From positions 7,100,001 through 7,164,000 of the forward strand of contig JARFIW010001469.1 of assembly GCA_036346225.1 (NCBI GenBank): a stretch of 64,000 nucleotides of DNA, written 5' to 3'. Shown here piece by piece: positions 1 through 10,481 of this stretch. Numbering within the stretch: the stretch's first letter is position 1; each line of letters opens with the position of its first letter. The DNA is from Platerodrilus igneus (Eukaryota > Arthropoda > Insecta > Coleoptera > Lycidae). The position numbers were made by a program, and so were the translations under genes. The notes under the pieces are model-generated. The model saw nothing but the letters and a program-made list of their open reading frames with translations. It was not told where the DNA came from and searched no databases.

Positions 1-558
1 AATTCGTGTTCTCCTTGCTATGTATGGAGCTCCAAAAAAATAGAATCGATAGACAAGTATAGATATTTGAGTTTTGTGAAAAATACAAGAAACAATAAGA
101 GAGTGCAGTTATCTTGTCTCCCTCCACCATCTGCTTCTGCTTATTAACACTTGTCTCGTGTGTTCTACCAAATGCAAGTGTGGCTAGGCAATGATCTAAA
201 TCCTGAAGATTGGGGCTGGAAATTAATGAATAATAGTTTGGAACCAATCCAGACTTTACTGCCACCTGCTCCAGAAAAATTACTCAATACTATTTTTTGT
301 AATTGCAAAAAAGGCTGCACAAACAATTGTGGGTGCAGAAAAGTTGGATTGTATTGTTCATCAGTATGTACCAATTGTCAAGGCCAATCTTGCACCAACA
401 TTGAATCAAATGCAACAGATGAAGATTGTTTCGAAATTGATGGGGATATAACTGATATATCTCTCTTCTTGGAGCAGTCTACACAAATCGAGCAAGAAGA
501 GGAAGAAGACAGTAAAGAAGAAGAAACGAGTGACTATGAAGAATTTGATGATGAATGA
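1..558 (+). pseudogene. C-terminal part of a transposon-associated cysteine-rich (CXC-like) protein, broken
   Basis: The frame open from the window edge carries a tail that I recall from many uncharacterised insect proteins linked to transposons: a Pro-rich stretch (LPPPSASAY), a W-rich stretch (VWLGNDLNPEDWGWK), then LPPAPEKLL and a cysteine cluster, CNCKKGCTNNCGC followed by RKVGLYCSSVCTNC. The spacing resembles the tesmin/CXC DNA-binding motif, so zinc binding is inferred. The protein ends in a long acidic Glu/Asp tail. Two breaks are visible. A TAA at 145-147 interrupts the frame. The homologous-looking reading before base 34 lies in another frame, which suggests a one-base loss in the A-run at 34-40. 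The longest intact stretch is 151-558, which lacks an ATG at its start. The N-terminal part lies outside the window. Function is not established. Confidence 0.6.
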
Positions 559-1146
559 TGATGTAATTTTCTTGCTGTTAAAATTTTCATTAAATTTAAA
601 TAAAAAAAAAAAATTCATCAATAAAATAGTGTCCCATTACATTCCCTCGATCAAAATATAGTGTGGAGTATTCCTACTGGGAAAACCACGTTAAAAAAAA
701 GCGCCGTGTACACTACCTCAGAGGTGGTGCAGAAATGTGCACATATAGTCGAAAATACGACTTTCCTGCGGTCTAAAATCAGGATATCTCGAAAGCGATG
801 CTTTGTAGAAGAAAAGTGTTGAAATCTTTTTTGTAGACAATTTTACGATCTACAAACTTTGTATGAACCATTTTCCGATAGCTCTCATTGTTTTAGAGAT
901 ATACGCAAAAACGCAAATTTGTGACCTTTGACCTCGAATAAAAAACAACGCACAAGCGGGATCGATGGGGACTTTTGACATATCATTTGTAATGACGTAT
1001 TAAAGGCCTGCACAAAAATCCCGCTTGTTGGGAATTAATGCAAACTGGAATGTCTATTTTGACTGGACTATTCTCCCTAGTTGTGACAAATCAAATAGAA
1101 ACTTTAAACAATACTTAAACAGAAAAATCAGGGAAAGTTACAAAAC
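559..1146. other. Noncoding tail next to the cysteine-rich relic
   Basis: No credible coding frame. A purine-rich run with poly-A at 601-612 follows the stop codon, and AATAAA-like signals lie near 599 and 621, so the first part may be the 3' end of the preceding unit. The rest (about 730-960) has the look of transposon-flanking insect sequence, but no terminal repeats were found. Confidence 0.3.
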
Positions 1147-1582
1147 CTATAATATTTTTGTCGCTTCTACTAATCCACCATTTATTTCAATGCACTTTTC
1201 AATTCTTTTCCTCACGTTTATTGTCGATGCATTTCGTATTTGATCTGCAGTAATTTCTGAGCAGGCGTGTATTATCTTAGCCCGTAGTTTTTGAACAATT
1301 TGTGGCCTTGATTTGTACACTTTTTGTTTAAGTAAACCCCAAAGGAAAAAATCGAGTGGCGTCAAATCTGGAGATCTTGCCGACCACTTAATCAAAGGAC
1401 AGTTTCTCCCTATCCAACAATTTTCAAAATGTTCATTTAGGCATTTTCTTACCAAAACAGCGTTATGAATAGGACTACCATCTAACTGGAATTTTAAATT
1501 AAGGCGAATCTGTAAATGTAGTTCTTCTAATGCATTCCAATATTCGTTCTTAAGAAAACGTAAAAATCCATTGCATTTAAAC
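1147..1582 (-). pseudogene. Transposase C-terminal fragment (DDE, DUF4817-like family)
   Basis: On the minus strand the frame runs from about 1582 to 1147 without a stop. It shows the C-terminal catalytic part of an arthropod DDE transposase of the Tc1/mariner-like sort that often carries an N-terminal DUF4817 domain. Visible motifs are FQLDGSPIHNAVLVRK, which holds the second catalytic Asp, and WSARSPDLTPLDFFLWG, with the family's SPDLT signature. The terminal conserved helix (RIEKCIEINGG) is present. The reading upstream of 1582 meets stops, so the helix-turn-helix and the first catalytic Asp are missing. A related, more complete but dissected copy lies at 29690-33690. The copy is a dead fragment. 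Confidence 0.75.
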
Positions 1583-1640
1583 TATCCTCAAAATTGGTTA
1601 AAATCGCACAATAAATAAAGATTTTAGAGGGTGTCTCAAA

Positions 1641-1643
<3 letters not shown>

Positions 1644-1673
<30 letters not shown>
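1644..1673. repeat. (TA)n microsatellite, left flank of the LTR element
   Basis: An uninterrupted AT run ends where the LTR element begins. An equivalent TA run resumes at 9254, directly after the 3' LTR, so the element sits inside what was one microsatellite. Any short target duplication is hidden by the repeat. Confidence 0.9.
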
Positions 1674-1675
<2 letters not shown>

Positions 1676-2629
1676 CTCATATTTAGACCAGGGTAGAAAA
1701 TTAAATAATCACATCAAATAATTTTAATCACCGTGTAGAAGCTTTGGGAAAAGGTACGCGTTATTAAAAACCGTGAAGCATAAAAATTCATTCGTTTCAT
1801 TAAAAATAAGGGAGTTAAATTATGTACAAGACGCTTGCTATAAAAAAAAAGGAAGCAGTATTAAAAAGCTCTGCGTGTAATTTAATTATTCCTAGTAAAT
1901 AAACAAATAGAAAATTACGTGCAAAATTTATATTAATTAACTCAATTTTAAGTAACCGGTATTATACAAAATGTACAGATAATAATTAATATTTGATTAG
2001 GAGTCACTAAAAATTAAAGGGTATTATTTTAATTGGAGTTAATTGAACCATTAATAACATATAATATCTATAAAAACTTGTAAAAACCCAATAAAATGCA
2101 AATCGTAGAAGTGTTATTTAGAAGTATTATGTTTGAACACCTGTGTATTTTTAAAAAAGCTCATTCTGCGTAAATTTTGCAGATAATTAATGGTTACAGA
2201 GAATCTTGGAGAAACCGTAGCTTAATAGGTACGGGAAATGCTAAAGGTGGGTTATTTCACAGTCCACATGGACTGAAATAATCGATAATAAAGAATATCA
2301 ATTTGCACCAATAAGAACAGGGTAGATAGAGACAGATAATATGCGCAAGACCGAGACACATATAGTAAAAGGCGTGAGTGGAGCAACGTCACGGGGTTGC
2401 GATTGGTTGAAAATAAAAGGCAAAATTAAGAGGTAAAAATAACATTTCTGTATAAAATTTAATTAGTTATTTCCAGACGTTGCGAGCCGTGTCGAAATTT
2501 CTGAGATTTAACTGGGGCGAGTGCAAATTTCGTAAAAATCGCATGCCGGACTGCGGAATGGGAACCTAGCATGCGAAATTCTGAAGAATTGTCCGTTTTG
2601 GGGACCAGACCGACAGACAGGCTAACCTC

Positions 2630-2637
2630 TATATATA
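2630..2637 (+). promoter_or_regulatory. TATA box in the 5' LTR
   Basis: TATATATA occurs in otherwise mixed sequence, about 200 bp upstream of the LTR AATAAA. The same motif is at 8009-8016 in the 3' LTR. The order TATA then AATAAA fits a U3-R-U5 layout with transcription starting near 2660. Confidence 0.5.
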
Positions 2638-2829
2638 CCCAGGTTAATATGAACAAGCTCTCTTAGATTTTCGACTTGATTCAATGCGTTAAACAGTGCT
2701 TTTTAGTTTTCCGAGTTTGATAGAATAATTTAAACAGTTTGTTCGTATATTTTGGTGATTTAAAACAGTTTGTTCTTTACGTGCTACAATGAATGTACTT
2801 TAGTGCACTTAGAAAAGAAGATACAAGGT

Positions 2830-2835
2830 AATAAA
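2830..2835 (+). terminator. Poly(A) signal in the 5' LTR
   Basis: AATAAA follows the TATA box by about 200 bp. The matching copy in the 3' LTR (8209-8214) would be the functional one for the element's transcript. Confidence 0.45.
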
Positions 2836-3747
2836 GTTAGTATCACTGTACTAATTAGTCAAAATTTGCAACGACAAATGAATACACAAAAGTAGGCAGT
2901 TTTGGCGTATATTGGTGAAAGAAGCATGAATAATTTTGCTATTTTTCGGGGGGTGTTAATAATTAAATGGTTCATAAACGTGTCTGGATCCACAAAACAA
3001 GGGTCAGATATACACAGATGAGTTCCGGAAAAGCCCTGAAACAACTTTAGATGAATGGTGGTGGAGAAAATTGTAAAAGCGTTGAGAATCAGAAGCCGTA
3101 AATATAACCCAGTTGGAATGGTGTGATTAACAAAAGGGACGATGTACATTGAAGCTACGAGTGCAGTAACCTTCAGGTAAATTATACTATTTTGTTCGAA
3201 CTTTGAAATTTTGGTGTGTGTTGAATAACTTTATAATTGATTTACTTTGGACAGTAGTGAAATTGTACTAACAACAGAATTTTAATTTTAAGGTGAAATT
3301 TGCTTGTTTAAGTAGAAAGGGGTATTTAGTATTTATGTTCTGGATTATGATGAAAATTTGGGTATGTCTTTGAGCTCAATTAGACGAACCTGGTTAATTA
3401 ACGTAAAGGGGTGGTAGATGCTCCCTTTGTACTCAGACTCAGGTCTGCATATATTGTTGTATTAATTAGTAGGCATCCTGCAAGGACTTTAATTTTGGAT
3501 GCACATTAAAATGATAACAAACTTAAATCTTGAAATTTCTGATACTGAAATTTATGCTGAATATTTAATTTTGAAATTTTAATGTATTGTGAATATTGAT
3601 GTAAATAGAGTTAACGTTGATGTTTGTGGTAGGAATGTGTTTGTTTTTTTTTATGAATGAGGATGAAGGTTTATCTAGGGGAGCAGCCGAGGCGATGAAC
3701 AGAAGAAAGTCAACGGACCAGTTAAGTTAATAGCTTTTTGTAGGTTT

Positions 3748-3903
3748 CACAGCATTCTTGAGACCCAATTCGTGAGGCTCGATTCGAAAACCGTAGTTCC
3801 CGGATTTTGGTGGAAACACAGCATTCTTGACGCCCAATTCGTGAGGCTCGATTCGAATACAGGGAAAACACAGCATTCTTTGGCGACCCAAAAGTGAGGC
3901 TCG
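3748..3903 (+). repeat. Three tandem copies of the primer-binding-site region across the LTR boundary
   Basis: The block CACAGCATTCTT followed by a G-CCCAA motif and GTGAGGCTCGA occurs three times: near 3748, 3815 and 3868. The first two copies lie inside the LTR and recur near 9127 and 9196. The third straddles the LTR end and contains the likely primer-binding site. The copies are close but not identical. Confidence 0.75.
3881..3898 (+). other. Primer-binding site (tRNA not identified)
   Basis: TGGCGACCCAAAAGTGAG begins five bases after the LTR end. A TGG start matches the complement of a tRNA CCA end, as in most LTR elements. The following bases match no tRNA I can name with confidence. 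Confidence 0.55.
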
Positions 3904-4020
3904 AGTTCCAAATAAAATTTTTGTGATTTTATTCCAGGAAACTGGCGATCTGAGAGAGAGAGTTTCTGTGTGTGTATAAATTTAAGAGTATTTTAGAGTG
4001 TGTGAGAGTGATTAGAACGT

Positions 4021-5235
4021 ATGCAGAGAAAAGAGTGGTTAAGGAGTCAAGGAGTGGAAATTGGAAGTGACGATAGTGCATTGTGTGAGAAAAATTCTAA
4101 AATGGAAGAAGCTGGAGGCAGTAGAGATCAGTCGAGGACGGAATCAGGGGATCAAGGAAACGAGATGATAATGAGAATGCTAGAGAGGATGAACGAAGAA
4201 TCTAATAGAGCGAGGGAGGAGTCCAACAGAAAATTAGAACTGCTAAGCGATGAATCTAATAGAGCTAGGTAGGAGTCCAACCAAAAATTAGAGCAGATAA
4301 GCGGGAAAATTGAACAAAATACTAAAGAATTTACAGAATTTAAAGATAGTCTTACCGTGAAACTGGGGGAAGTAGAAAATAGGGTTGAAAAAAATGAGCG
4401 TAATATTACAGGTCTTCGACAGGAAATGGGACATTTAAGGTCCGAAGTACGCATTTTTTGTGAAGAAGAGATTAATGTAAAAATGACTGAAGTAACGGAC
4501 TCATGTAGGGATCAGTTAGGCAGGGTAGAACGCGAAGTTAGTAGTATTAAATACAACATGTCAAGTTTAACGGGGGATGGTCTCAGATTTTCTACAGGTG
4601 GAGTATCATTGTACCAACACATGAAGTTTTATGGCGATAACAGGGTAAATCCACAAATTTTTATTAATAGTGTAAGAAATCTAGTGGGAAATTTATTTGA
4701 CGAACAGACTAAACTGAATACGATAAAGGCTTTATTGAAAGACAACGCGGAAGCATGGTACAATTTAGTAGGACAGGACATAGACACCTACATGGACTTT
4801 GAAGACAGATTTTTAAAGCACTACTGGAGTGACCACAGACAAGACCAGGTACGAGACGACTTAATCACAGGGAAAGTTAAGGGAGAATTTTCAGGAAGTA
4901 GGGAGCAATATGCTATACGCAAGTATAGCATAGCAAAGCAACTGAACCCACCACTGACGGACCGACAAATTATCAAGTATTTATCACGACACTTCGAGGT
5001 AGAAGTAAGACAACACGTAGCACTACAGAACATAGTGGACAGAGAAATGTTTTTAGAATACCTGCAGAGGTACGACGACGTAAGTAGTGGACGACCTCGG
5101 GATAATAGGGAAAGACAGATCAACACAGTTAGGTTTGACAATAGACGGGACAACTATGCTAGAAGGGGAATAGTTACGGATACCAGCGACAGAATTGGGA
5201 ACAGAGACGACCATACGTTAGAAGTAATAGTTTAG
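4021..5235 (+). pseudogene. gag: Retrotransposon Gag with one in-frame stop
   Basis: One frame runs from ATG 4021 to TAG 5235, interrupted only by TAG at 4270-4272. The first third is highly charged and repetitive: SNRAREESN-type heptads around residues 60-90 and further Glu/Lys-rich heptads to about residue 180, likely a coiled coil. The stop lies in the second heptad copy, at a codon that is GAG in the first copy, so a single G-to-T change explains it. Residues about 205-345 fit a retrotransposon capsid-like domain, with spaced Trp/Leu residues such as AEAWYNLV and DFEDRFLKHYW. A basic Arg/Asp-rich tail follows. No CCHC knuckle is visible in this frame. A readthrough stop is possible but less likely than decay. 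Confidence 0.8.
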
Positions 5236-5402
5236 GAAGGGACCTGCACCGAGACCGGAACCTACCAGAAGGAATAGTTCACCGGACATGAGGGGACTGC
5301 TAATACAGACACGGAACGAGTGGAAACGCCTAGGACATACGCTGAGGTGACGGCTAGACCAGGACCAAGTAGGGAAAACAGACCTGGACAGGATTTTTAG
5401 AA

Positions 5403-6512
5403 CGCGACAGACCACTAGATTTCAGTGTAAATGTATATGAACATCCACGTGAATTTTTCAAAATTGAGGAGGAAGTAGAGCCAGAAACTGAGGAAAAATT
5501 ATGTTTGCCAATTATTAATATAGAGATTTTTGATAATAATGTAGAAGTATTACTTGATACAGGGGCAGAGGCGAGTTTAATATCGGAGGAATTCGTCAGC
5601 AAAATTAGGGATAAGGTTTGTGATAGAATTATGCCTATAAAGCGTAGCCATTTAGTAGCTCCAAATAAAAAGAAGTTTGCTGTAGTAAATAGTGTTGTGG
5701 TGCTTAGGATAGATATAGGAGGTTTAAGCTGTGAACAGGAGTTTGTAATTGTACCTGGACTGAAGTTTCAGAGCATTTTAGGTGTTGACTGTATGATGCA
5801 GTTAGGGGTTTTGATAGATATGGAACGGAAGGTAATAAGGATTAAGGATAGGGTAGTGCCATGGAAGGGCAGTTATGAAGTCACAGAGGATGACACGGGG
5901 TTGAGTATTAATGTAGTAGAGGTAGAGGATGATAGGGTTAAACAGATCAACACAATAAGATGTCCAGAGGATAGGAGAGTAGAGGTTCAAGCTTTAGTAC
6001 AAAAACATGCAGAATTAGTGGGGGTAGAAGCAACAGCAGCATATCGGGAGCAGGTGAAGGCAGAATTAAGTAAAGATGCACGTAAAATTAACCAATGGAC
6101 CAAACCGCAATTCCATTGTCCACCATCCATGGACACACTTTTGACGAGATTAAATGGCAAGTTTGTTTTTAATAAAGTAGATGTAAGGAATTCATTCTGG
6201 CTGATTCCATTACACAAGAATTCTAGAAGGTACATAGGATTTTCCGTAGAGAAAAAAATCGAGAATTTTAAGGTAGTATCGTTTGGTTTGTCGGCAGAAA
6301 AGGAAATAACAATAAATGAGAAACAGACAAGTGTAGGGACTAAAGAGGAAGCAATAGTTAAGAGTCAGGATAATAGGGATGATAAGTTTATTGTATGTGA
6401 GATAACAGGGATGATAAGTATAGATATAGAAGGGGGAGAAATAGGGATAAAGAGTATTAGGATGGTGAGAAGAAAGACTTGGAGGGTCAAGAAGAGAGTT
6501 AGATTTAAATAA
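5403..6512 (+). pseudogene. pol: Pol fragment: aspartic protease plus a piece of RT
   Basis: The frame is open from about 5403 (the first ATG-like start, at 5505, is internal) and is offset by -1 from gag. Retropepsin is clear: VLLDTGAEASLIS at about 5550-5588 holds the catalytic DTG, and SILGVDCMMQLGV near 5785 is the conserved C-terminal strand. The RT part retains AYREQVKAEL, then jumps directly to ARKINQWTKP; in Ty3/gypsy relatives about 40 residues separate these motifs. Next come FNKVDVRNSFWLIPLHKNS (first catalytic Asp region) and VVSFGL, after which homology stops. The YxDD motif, RNase H and integrase are absent. The two deletions leave the frame open, so a truncated product could still be made. 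Confidence 0.82.
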
Positions 6513-7041
6513 CTTGATGAACAAAGAATAGAGATAGGTGAATTTTAGTATAGTTATAGAAAATAAAGCTAGGTATAGGATAAATATGGGAAATAGTTAG
6601 AAATAGGTATATAGGATACGAAGGAAAATTAAATGTAGGAAGAAAATAAGATAGGTTAAGTGTAGATATTTCTTATAAGATTAGTGGGGAGTTAGGAATA
6701 GAATAAGAATAGGATAGGTATATAGGATTAGGTAGGGGGAAGTGAAGTATAGGGAAGATTAGTTAAAAGTTAGGAATAGGATAGGTATATAGGATGTATA
6801 TAGGATTAGATGGATAAGTAGGATGAAGTTAGGGATAATTTCAGTTTAGAAAATTAGGTGAGAGTTAGGAATAGGATAGGGATATAGGATAGGTGTAAAT
6901 ATTTTTTTTGGATTGGATATAAGTTAGGTAAGATAGATAGATAAGGGTAGAGAGAGATAGGCAATTTTTTTTGTAAATTTTGTTTGCGATTTCAATGTTT
7001 TATATTTGAATTCGAATAAGTGGGATTATTTGTATTCAAAT
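6513..7041 (+). repeat. Purine-rich, internally repetitive 3' region of the LTR element
   Basis: This stretch is dominated by A and G on the top strand and contains many variants of ATAGGATAGGTATATAGGA spaced 10-60 bp apart. It has no coding potential. It replaces the missing RT/RNase H/integrase region and runs into the purine tract beside the 3' LTR. Confidence 0.7.
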
Positions 7042-7051
7042 AGGGGGAAAA
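7042..7051 (+). other. Polypurine tract
   Basis: AGGGGGAAAA lies immediately before the first base of the 3' LTR, the expected place for the plus-strand primer. Confidence 0.75.
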
Positions 7052-9253
7052 TACTCATATTTAGACCAGGGTAGAAAATTAAATAATCACATCAAATAAT
7101 TTTAATCACCGTGTAGAAGCTTTGGGAAAAGGTACGCGTTATTAAAAAACCGTGAAGCATAAAAATTCATTCGTTTCATTAAAAATAAGGGAGTTAAATT
7201 ATGTACAAGACGCTTGCTATAAAAAAAAAGTAAGCAGTATTAAAAAGCTCTGCGTGTAATTTAATTATTCCTAGTAAATAAACAAATAGAAAATTACGTG
7301 CAAAATTTATATTAATTAACTCAATTTTAAGTAACCGGTATTAAACAAAATGTACAGATAATAATTAATATTTGATTAGGAGTCACTCAAAATTAAAGGG
7401 TATTATTTTAATTGGAGTTAATTGAACCATTAGTAACATATAATATCTATAAAAACTTGTAAAAACCCAATAAAATGCAAATCGTAGAAGTGTTATTTAG
7501 AAGTATTATGTTTGAACACCTGTGTATTTTTAAAAAAGCTCATTCTGCGTAAATTTTGCAGATAATTAATGGTGACAGAGAATCTTGGAGAAACCGTAGC
7601 TTAATAGGTACGGGAAATGCTAAAGGTGGGTTATTTCACAGTCCACATGGACTGAAATAATCGATAATAAAGAATATCAATTTGCACCAATAAGAACAGG
7701 GTAGATAGAGACAGATAATATGCGCAAGACCGAGACACATATAGTAAAAGGCGTGAGTGGAGCAACGTCACGGGGTTGCGATTGGTTGAAAATAAAAGGC
7801 AAAATTGAGAGGTAAAAATAACATTTCTGTATAAAATTTAATTAGTTATTTCCAGACGTTGCGAGCCGTGTCGAAATTTCTGAGATTTAACTGGGGCGAG
7901 TGCAAATTTCGTAAAAATCGCATGCCGGACTGCGGAATTGGAACCTAGCATGCGAAATTCTGAAGAATTGTCCGTTTTGGGGACCAGACCGACAGACAGG
8001 CTAACCTCTATATATACCCAGGTTAATATGAACAAGCTCTCTTAGATTTTCGACTTGATTCAATGCGTTAAACACTGCTTTTTAGTTTTCCGAGTTTGAT
8101 AGAATAATTTAAACAGTTTGTTCGTATATTTTGGTGATTTAAAACAGTTTGTTCTTTACGTGCTACAATGAATGTACTTTAGTGCACTTAGAAAAGAAGA
8201 TACAAGGTAATAAAGTTAGTATCACTGTACTAATTAGTCAAAATTTGCAACGACAAATGAATACACAAAAGTAGGCAGTTTTGGCGTATATTGGTGAAAG
8301 AAGCATGAATAATTTTGCTATTTTTCGGGGGTGTTAATAATTAAATGGTTCATAAACGTGTCTGGATCCACAAAACAAGGGTCAGATATACACAGATGAG
8401 TTCCGGAAAAGCCCTGAAACAACTTTAGATGAATGGTGGTGGAGAAAATTGTAAAAGCGTTGAGAATCAGAAGCCGTAAATATAACCCAGTTGGAATGGT
8501 GTGATTAACAAAAGGGACGATGTACATTGAAGCTACGAGTGCAGTAACCTTCAGGTAAGTTATACTATTTTGTTCGAACTTTGATATTTTGGTGTGTGTT
8601 GAATAACTTTATAATTGATTTACTTTGGACAGTAGTGAAATTGTACTAACAACAGAATTTTAATTTTAAGGTGAAATTTGCTTGTTTAAGTAGAAAGGGG
8701 TATTTAGTATTTATGTTCTGGATTATGATGAAAATTTGGGTATGTCTTTGAGCTCAATTAGACGAACCTGGTTAATTAACGTAAAGGGGTGGTAGATGCT
8801 CCCTTTGTACTCAGACTCAGGTCTGCATATATTGTTGTATTAATTAGTAGACATCCTGCAAGGACTTTAATTTTGGATGCACATTAAAATGATAACAAAC
8901 TTAAATCTTGAAATTTCTGATACTGAAATTTATGCTGAATATTTAATTTTGAAATTTTAATGTATTGTGAATATTGATGTAAATAGAGTTAACGTTGATG
9001 TTTGTGGTAGGAATGTGTTTGTTTTTTTTTATGAATGAGGATGAAGGTTTATCTAGGGGAGCAGCCGAGACGATGAACAGAAGAAAGTCAACGGACCAGT
9101 TAAGTTAATAGCTTTTTGTAGGTTTCACAGCATTCTTAAGACCCAATTCGTGAGGCTCGATTCGAAAACCGTAGTTCCCGGATTTTGGTGGAAACACAGC
9201 ATTCTTGACGCCCAATTCGTGAGGCTCGATTCGAATACAGGGAAAACACAGCA
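7052..9253 (+). repeat. 3' LTR
   Basis: This is the partner of 1674-3875 and has exactly the same length. Differences seen by eye include one-base indels in A and G runs (near 7146 and 8330) and scattered substitutions (for example near 7344, 7387, 7573, 8074 and 9138). TATA and AATAAA motifs are kept at 8009 and 8209. It ends at ACACAGCA and is followed at once by TA repeats. Confidence 0.93.
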
Positions 9254-9279
9254 ATATATATATATATATATATATATAT
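9254..9279. repeat. (TA)n microsatellite, right flank of the LTR element
   Basis: This AT run is continuous with the 3' LTR end and is the counterpart of 1644-1673. Confidence 0.9.
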
Positions 9280-10130
9280 TACTGTGATAGGGTAGGCTTA
9301 GATAGGTGTAAATAGCCAAACAGTTATTTATTTATAGGTACACTGTATATAAAAATTAATAATTTATTTAAAACGCTTCAATATAATTAGATTGGGATAA
9401 GATATCAGGTGTTTAAGTGACAAACATTTTCAAGCGCGTGTTAGACAAGTATACTTTAAAAGGCTATAAGAGGGACGAAGGTGCAACATGTTTGTGGACG
9501 GTATCGATTTTTCGAGAGGCACATAAAAGAAGGGAGAACAACCGTGAACAATATGGTAATAGAGGGGCTACAAGCGAGACAGAAATCACGGGACAGAAAG
9601 AGATACACGAAAGGCAGAAATAATATAGGCACTTTAGGTAGGAAATATAGACAAGGCTGAGAGATGTGATTCTGAGAGTGCAAGGTAGATAATTGGATGA
9701 ACGCGCACACGATAGGCGTGATTTTAATTGTGTGAACGTGACAGAAAGGGAAAATTTCAAGGAATTTTTGAACGGTTGGTTTTGGCTAGATAGTTTTTCG
9801 CGATAATGAACTGTTATGTTGACGATTTCTGGGTTTTCAAAGACGGCTGTGTTAACGTGCAAGAGGATTTTGTAGAATTGAGTGGCCGTTTGCAAATTTA
9901 TGTGGAATAGATAACGAAAACACAGACAACTGAAGTGATTATATAAGCGTTGCTGAAGGTGGCATTCGCTCTCTTTTATTTTTCAAAGTTTACAAGATCA
10001 TCCTAGCTACTAACCACGTGACAAGTGTAGTTCGAGATAAGATAAGATTTACAAGTGTTTTTATGCTCAAGTAGGTGCAAGGTAATTTAAAACGGAGTGA
10101 GCTGTAGTAAATCGGTATAATTGAAGCAGG
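9280..10130. other. Noncoding stretch with a TATA-like box
   Basis: I see no credible coding frame. Minus-strand frames at 9456-9895 lack any recognisable motif. A TATATAA motif at 9940-9946 precedes about 190 bp of G/A-rich sequence and ATGGCTC at 10131, which is followed at once by GTAAGT. This could be a promoter and first exon or an old LTR; nothing decides between them. Confidence 0.2.
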
Positions 10131-10168
10131 ATGGCTCGTAAGTAGAGATTTATTTACAAAGAACGAGG

Positions 10169-10357
10169 GTGCTTGATGCACATTGCATGGAAGACGAGGT
10201 GATGTTTGGATCTGGAGCGGCTGGAATTGTTGATGATTTGGATGAACAACGAGTTTGCGATGGAATTGCAGTTCAAAATGGAAACCGGCAACATGGAATG
10301 ATCCTGGTACGTGCAGTCTCGTGGAAGGCATCTACAGAGGTGGTGATCTGGAAGTAA
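10169..10357 (+). CDS. Short open frame of unknown nature, possibly an exon
   Basis: Sixty-two codons, open upstream to about 10148, with a fairly ordinary composition (GSGAAGIVDDLDEQ, then GIAVQNGNRQHGM). A donor-like GTACGT lies at 10308, so the real coding part could end there. I recognise no family. It stands out mainly because the surroundings are AT-rich and closed in all frames. It may be chance. Confidence 0.15.
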   Translation: MLDAHCMEDEVMFGSGAAGIVDDLDEQRVCDGIAVQNGNRQHGMILVRAVSWKASTEVVIWK

Positions 10358-10481
10358 CGATTTTTTTTATTGAAACTGTTGTGCTGGTGTGGATTTATGT
10401 AACTATTAGTGATTTGCGTTTATTTGGTGAAAATATTTCTGAACTGAAAATTAATTTATTGACATATGTAAAAAGGACAAT

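Larger units (their letters stand above)
1674..3875 (+). repeat. 5' LTR
   Basis: Identity with 7052-9253 begins at TACTCATATTTAG and ends at ACACAGCA. Left of it is TA microsatellite; right of it is the primer-binding region. The ends are not a clean TG...CA pair. Promoter and poly(A) signals lie at 2630 and 2830. Short internal duplications occur, for example two TTTAAACAGTTTGTTC-like motifs near 2730 and 2762. Minus-strand frames within it (2459-2656, 2859-3149) recur in the other LTR but look like chance frames. Confidence 0.93.
1674..9253 (+). mobile_element. Ty3/gypsy-type LTR retrotransposon, internally deleted (7,580 bp)
   Basis: Two direct repeats of 2,202 bp (1674-3875 and 7052-9253) enclose a primer-binding-like site, a gag frame, a protease, a truncated RT and a purine tract. 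The polarity is plus. The internal part is only about 3.2 kb and lacks most of RT, all recognisable RNase H and all integrase, so the copy cannot move by itself. By eye the LTRs differ at about 15 positions including indels, which is little over 2.2 kb. This points to a fairly recent insertion by an already defective element, with proteins supplied in trans. Assignment to Ty3/gypsy rests on protease and RT motifs. Confidence 0.9.

Noticed and set aside
2459..3149. Minus-strand frames inside the LTR, repeated in the other LTR
   Set aside because: Their conservation follows from the LTR pair itself. No protein motif, and they oppose the element's transcription.
3881..3898. Naming the primer tRNA
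   Set aside because: The bases after TGGCGACC match no tRNA end that I can state with confidence.
4821..5602. Minus-strand frames opposite gag and pol
   Set aside because: Antisense shadows of a recognised Gag and protease.
9456..9895. Minus-strand frames of 84 and 143 codons
   Set aside because: Two overlapping frames, Ser/Leu/Phe-rich without motif, antisense to purine-rich sequence that lowers stop frequency.
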